Of a DNA stretch of 9,005 nucleotides, positions 5,775 through 9,005 are shown piece after piece (the stretch's first letter is position 1; every line of letters starts with the position of its first letter). The position numbers were made by a program, and so were the translations under genes. The stretch lies in the NCBI GenBank assembly GCA_031290675.1, contig JAITNC010000231.1, positions 1-9,005 of the forward strand, given 5' to 3'. Source of the stretch: Campylobacteraceae bacterium (GTDB lineage: Bacteria; Campylobacterota; Campylobacteria; Campylobacterales; Campylobacteraceae). The notes beneath the pieces were generated by a model. That model searched no databases, had not been told where the DNA came from, and worked only from the letters and a program-made list of their open reading frames with translations.

Positions 5775-7056
5775 GCTCGGTTATGAAGCCCTCAACCATA
5801 TCGCCTGTTTTTAAGCCCTCAACTTCGCTCTCGTTTATCAAAACTTCGCCGTCTATCTCGCTGATACACTCCAAACGGCGTGCGCCCAAAAGCAGTTCGT
5901 GTTCGCTGCTCTCGCCCTCTATCACGAGTGTAACTTTTTTGCCGACCTGCTCCAAAAGCCTTTTTTGCGTGTTTTTTTTGACCGCATTTTCTATCTTTTT
6001 TAGCCTCAAGTTGAGCGTTTTTGTGGGGATTTTGTCCGCCATATCGTAAGCCGCCGTCCCCTCCTCGTCCGAATAAGCAAATATATTTACCCTGTCAAAC
6101 TCAAACTCTTTGGCGAAGGCGAGAAGAGTTTCAAACTCCTCATCGCTCTCACTCGGGTGTCCTACGATAAAACTCGTGCGCACAAATGAACCCTCCGCCG
6201 CCCTCATCAGCCCCAACTGCTCTTTTATACGCTCTGCTCCTGCGCCTCTTTTCATCTTTTTTAGCATGACCTCATCTATGTGCTGCACGGGCATATCAAA
6301 ATAGTTATGAAACACGCGGGAAGTGATGATGCGTTTTATCAGGGCGTTTGAAGTCGTCGTGGGGTAAAGATATAGTATTCTCGCACTTTTCACGCCCGAT
6401 ATCTTTTCCACTGCGTCTATGAGCGGGATAAGTCCGTCTTCTATCTTTTTATCTCTCAGATACGAACTGCTGTCCTGCGAAATAAAACTAAAATCATAAA
6501 TGCCCTGCTTGGCGAGGTTTTCTACCTCTTTCACGACGCTTGCTATCTCACGGGACTTGAGTTTGCCCTTGAAACTTGGTATGGCACAGAAACTACACTG
6601 CTGGTTGCACCCTTCGGAGAGTTTGATGTAGGCGTGAACATTTGAGCCCGTTATGACACGCTCTTCGTTGTTGATGAGGTAAGTTCCCGCCGAAAAACGG
6701 CTTTTGCGGCTCTTGACAAGCTCGTCTATATGGTCATAATCGCCAACGCCCGTAAAGACATCAACCTCAGGCAGCTCCTCCATCAACTGCTCTTTATACC
6801 TCTCGCTCAAACAGCCGCTCACGACGAGCAAAGAGCCTTTTTTGCGCTGTTCGTGCAGGGAAAATATAGTCCTCAAGCTCTCCTCTTTCGCCGCCCCGAT
6901 AAACCCGCAAGTGTTTACTATCAGCACGTCCGCCGACTTTGGCTCGTCCGTGAGAGTGTAAGCACGTAGGCGTCCTAACATCACTTCGCTGTCTATGAGG
7001 TTTTTATTACAGCCGAGCGATATAAGATGAAGTTTTTTATCCATTTTCAAATCCAT
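5731..7056 (-). CDS. rimO: Ribosomal protein S12 methylthiotransferase
   Basis: A radical-SAM methylthiotransferase of 441 residues that adds a methylthio group to the conserved aspartate of ribosomal protein S12 (Asp-88 in E. coli). The N-terminal domain carries the auxiliary cluster cysteines C16 (SLGCNKN), C50 (VNTCGF) and C82 (SGCLSERY). The radical-SAM cluster is C150-x3-C154-x2-C157 in [23 protein letters not shown]-like RNA/protein-binding domain occupies about 372-441. The IPSFKGK wording after the SAM cysteines and the SLGCNKN start favour RimO over the tRNA enzyme MiaB. The first ATG (7056) overlaps the panC stop by 10 bases; an ATG four codons later (7044) is also possible, and neither has a strong ribosome site, consistent with coupling to panC. 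Confidence 0.93.
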   Translation of the reverse strand: MDLKMDKKLHLISLGCNKNLIDSEVMLGRLRAYTLTDEPKSADVLIVNTCGFIGAAKEESLRTIFSLHEQRKKGSLLVVSGCLSERYKEQLMEELPEVDVFTGVGDYDHIDELVKSRKSRFSAGTYLINNEERVITGSNVHAYIKLSEGCNQQCSFCAIPSFKGKLKSREIASVVKEVENLAKQGIYDFSFISQDSSSYLRDKKIEDGLIPLIDAVEKISGVKSARILYLYPTTTSNALIKRIITSRVFHNYFDMPVQHIDEVMLKKMKRGAGAERIKEQLGLMRAAEGSFVRTSFIVGHPSESDEEFETLLAFAKEFEFDRVNIFAYSDEEGTAAYDMADKIPTKTLNLRLKKIENAVKKNTQKRLLEQVGKKVTLVIEGESSEHELLLGARRLECISEIDGEVLINESEVEGLKTGDMVEGFITERAGDKLLATVTKRI

Positions 7057-7868
7057 AAATTGTCTATAAGTCTTATTTTGCCGACAAACGCCGCTATCAA
7101 CAAAATCGTCTCTTTTATGACTATCGTTTCTCTCGGGTCAAAGTCCCTTGACAAAACTTTGGCGTAGTCAACCTTCAAATCCTTCAATGCCTCAAGCATG
7201 ATGAGCTCTACCTTGTTGGCGTCCCGCTCGCCTTTCATGATGGCTTGCGAAGCGTTTTTCAGGGCTATGCTGAGAGCCAACGCCTGCTCTTTCTCGCTTT
7301 GCGTGAGGTAACCGTTGCGTGAGCTCATCGCAAGTCCGTCAGCTTCACGTACTATATCACATGGGACGATATTGACGCTTAAAAAAAGAGTTTTTACCAT
7401 ATTTTGTATGAGATAGAGCTGTTGAGCGTCTTTCTTGCCAAAATATGCATTTGTCGGGCGCACTAAGTTGAACAGCTTGAGTACAACCCGCAAAACTCCG
7501 TCAAAATGACCCGGCCTGCTCTCGCCCTCAAGGATATAGGCGAGATTTTTGGGCGCAAGTATCTCAGGCTCTATTTGCGTGTAAATATCGTCGCTTTGGG
7601 GCATAAACACTATATCCACACCCGAGAGTGTACATATCTTTTGGTCTGCTTCCTCACGCCTCGGGTATCTCTCGTAGTCCTCTTTGGGCAAAAACTGCTT
7701 TGGATTTACGAAGATAGAAACGATGACGTTGTCGTTTTGCATTCTTGCTTGTTTGATGAGCGAAAGGTGTCCGTTGTGCAGCGCACCCATAGTCGGCACC
7801 AAGCCAACACTGCCTTTTAGCTCGCTGCGAGCGGCGATGAGCTCTTTTGTTGATGATATTGTTCTCAT
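7047..7868 (-). CDS. panC: Pantothenate synthetase (pantoate-beta-alanine ligase)
   Basis: Cytoplasmic enzyme joining pantoate and beta-alanine with ATP, via a pantoyl-adenylate, to make pantothenate, the precursor of coenzyme A. All family motifs are present in the 273 residues: [14 protein letters not shown] (with the HxGH nucleotidyltransferase signature), [26 protein letters not shown] and [12 protein letters not shown] (with the KMSKS-like MSSRN). Length is normal for the family. It is first in the panC-rimO-tilS operon and divergent from prfB. The ATG at 7868 lacks a clear Shine-Dalgarno; a good extended -10 lies about 40 bases upstream. The other pantothenate genes are not in this window, and there is no evident biochemical reason for its linkage with rimO and tilS. 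Confidence 0.95.
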   Translation of the reverse strand: MRTISSTKELIAARSELKGSVGLVPTMGALHNGHLSLIKQARMQNDNVIVSIFVNPKQFLPKEDYERYPRREEADQKICTLSGVDIVFMPQSDDIYTQIEPEILAPKNLAYILEGESRPGHFDGVLRVVLKLFNLVRPTNAYFGKKDAQQLYLIQNMVKTLFLSVNIVPCDIVREADGLAMSSRNGYLTQSEKEQALALSIALKNASQAIMKGERDANKVELIMLEALKDLKVDYAKVLSRDFDPRETIVIKETILLIAAFVGKIRLIDNLWI

Positions 7869-7908
7869 TTTGGCTACTTTTATTGTAGAATTGTTTTTTT
7901 AAAAAGGG

Positions 7909-7917
7909 ATTATATCA
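7909..7917 (-). promoter_or_regulatory. Extended -10 promoter of the panC-rimO-tilS operon
   Basis: Minus-strand TGATATAAT is a complete extended -10. Transcription would begin near 7902, leaving a leader of about 34 bases. No convincing -35 hexamer is present. The site lies 7-15 bases from the prfB ribosome site on the other strand, so the two divergent promoters must be packed closely or overlap. Confidence 0.6.
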
Positions 7918-7923
7918 AAATTT

Positions 7924-7935
7924 GGAGTTAGCTTG
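7924..7935 (+). promoter_or_regulatory. Ribosome site deciding the TTG start of prfB
   Basis: ggag (7924-7927) is followed after 5 bases by TTG (7933-7935). No ATG is available in this frame near the expected N-terminus, and the downstream [12 protein letters not shown] resembles the start of Campylobacter RF2, so TTG is the start. Confidence 0.7.
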
Positions 7936-9005
7936 GATAGTTATGAATACACGGAACTTTTAAAAAAGCTTGTCATCAAGACAGACAACGTAGCAAAAAT
8001 AATCAAAGTTGATGATTTGATGAGCAGGCTAAAAGAGATAGAAGAGATAGAACAAAGCCCAAGTTATTGGCAGGACGCACAAAATGCGGGCGTGATAGCC
8101 AAAGAGAAAACAAAGCTCATAAACATTCACAAAAAATATCAAGACGCAAAAAGCGCAGTGGGCGACGCAAAAGAGTTGTGGGATATGGCGAACGACGAAA
8201 ATGACGCAAACACGGTAACCGCACTCATGGAAGACGCACCAAATCTTGAGAGCGTGATAACAAATCTTGAAATATCCGTGATGCTCAGCGGCGAACACGA
8301 CGTATCAAACGCTATAGTGAGCATTCACCCCGGAGCCGGCGGGACGGAGTCGCAGGATTGGGCGAGCATGCTGTACCGAATGTACCTCAGGTGGAGCGAG
8401 CGAATGGGCTACAAAGTAGAAACGCTTGACTTTCAGGAGGGCGAGGAAGCGGGGCTGAAAGATGTCAGCTTTATCGTCAAGGGCGAGAACGCTTACGGGT
8501 ATATGAAAGCCGAAAACGGCATACACAGGCTCGTGCGCATAAGCCCGTTTGACGCAAATGCCAAACGCCACACATCGTTTAGCTCTGTCATGGTCAGCCC
8601 CGAGGTTGATGACGACATAGACATCGTGATAGAAGAGAAAGACATCAGAATAGACACGTACAGGGCGAGCGGCGCAGGCGGACAGCACGTCAATAAAACC
8701 GAAAGTGCGATAAGAATCACACACATACCGACAAATATAGTCGTGCAGTGCCAAAACGACAGAAGCCAGCACAAAAACAAAGCGAGCGCTTTGAAAATGC
8801 TCAAATCAAGATTGTATGAACTAGAGCTTGAAAAACAACAAGCGGTCAAGGACGGAACGCCAAAAAGCGATATCGGCTGGGGGCATCAGATAAGAAGTTA
8901 TGTACTTGCACCTTACCAGCAAGTCAAAGACGCGAGGAGCAACATCGCCTACTCGCAGGTGGACGCCATACTTGACGGAGATATCACAAAAATCATAGAA
9001 GATGT
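7933..9005 (+). CDS. prfB: Peptide chain release factor 2 (3' end cut by window)
   Basis: RF2 recognises UAA and UGA stop codons in the ribosomal A site and triggers release of the finished protein. The 357 codons present include the SPF stop-codon recognition motif at S204-P205-F206 and the GGQ catalytic motif at G249-G250-Q251 in [16 protein letters not shown]; the SPF motif separates RF2 from RF1. Highly conserved stretches ([36 protein letters not shown]) are intact. The reading frame is continuous from the TTG start: there is no in-frame TGA and no CTTTGA-type slippage site, so the programmed +1 frameshift that autoregulates prfB in E. coli and many bacteria is absent. About ten C-terminal residues and the stop lie beyond the window. 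Divergent from panC. Confidence 0.95.
   Translation, partial: MDSYEYTELLKKLVIKTDNVAKIIKVDDLMSRLKEIEEIEQSPSYWQDAQNAGVIAKEKTKLINIHKKYQDAKSAVGDAKELWDMANDENDANTVTALMEDAPNLESVITNLEISVMLSGEHDVSNAIVSIHPGAGGTESQDWASMLYRMYLRWSERMGYKVETLDFQEGEEAGLKDVSFIVKGENAYGYMKAENGIHRLVRISPFDANAKRHTSFSSVMVSPEVDDDIDIVIEEKDIRIDTYRASGAGGQHVNKTESAIRITHIPTNIVVQCQNDRSQHKNKASALKMLKSRLYELELEKQQAVKDGTPKSDIGWGHQIRSYVLAPYQQVKDARSNIAYSQVDAILDGDITKIIED

Noticed and set aside
7869..7932. A plus-strand promoter for prfB
   Set aside because: One must exist nearby, but no hexamer pair stands out in this 64-base AT-rich gap, so I did not annotate it.
8029..8849. Minus-strand open frames opposite prfB
   Set aside because: prfB is unmistakable on the plus strand with SPF and GGQ motifs; the antisense frames overlap each other and are biased in composition.

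Overview
The window reads as a chromosomal segment of a Campylobacterota (epsilonproteobacterial) genome, probably a free-living relative of Sulfurimonas, Sulfurovum or Arcobacter. The evidence is the dba-dsbI pair with its DsbB/beta-propeller fusion, and TilS, RimO and RF2 proteins whose wording looks typical of that phylum (judged from memory, not by alignment). Coding is moderate in GC and the spacers are very AT-rich.

Layout. 1-641 has no convincing gene. It holds a long hairpin, copies of a dispersed 'gcaatgac/gatgcttc' type intergenic repeat, and a possible minus-strand terminator. 642-2402 (+) is a two-gene unit, dba-dsbI, for periplasmic thiol oxidation, with the dsbI Shine-Dalgarno overlapping the dba stop codon. 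2403-2573 is a repeat-rich convergent spacer: two nearly identical 32-bp hairpins flank an inverted-repeat element and probably terminate dsbI and the facing gene. 2574-3236 (-) encodes a small outer-membrane beta-barrel. 3237-3489 is its divergent promoter region, shared with 3490-4749 (+), a lipoprotein with a serine-hydrolase nucleophile elbow. These last two proteins are the only ones not assignable to a named family.

4770-7868 (-) is a tight housekeeping operon, panC-rimO-tilS, with every junction overlapping: pantothenate synthesis, methylthiolation of ribosomal protein S12, and lysidine formation on tRNA-Ile. It runs convergently into the lipoprotein gene. 7933 to the right edge (+) is prfB, peptide release factor 2, divergent from panC, starting at TTG and cut off by the window edge about ten codons short of its end.

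Functionally, the left half concerns the cell envelope (disulfide formation, an outer-membrane barrel, a lipid-anchored putative hydrolase) and the right half is translation plus coenzyme A precursor supply. I see no CRISPR array, transposase, phage gene, toxin-antitoxin pair, tRNA or rRNA, and no clear sign of an undescribed multi-gene system. The least ordinary items are the lipoprotein hydrolase, the one-cysteine-pair DsbI and the twin-hairpin spacer.
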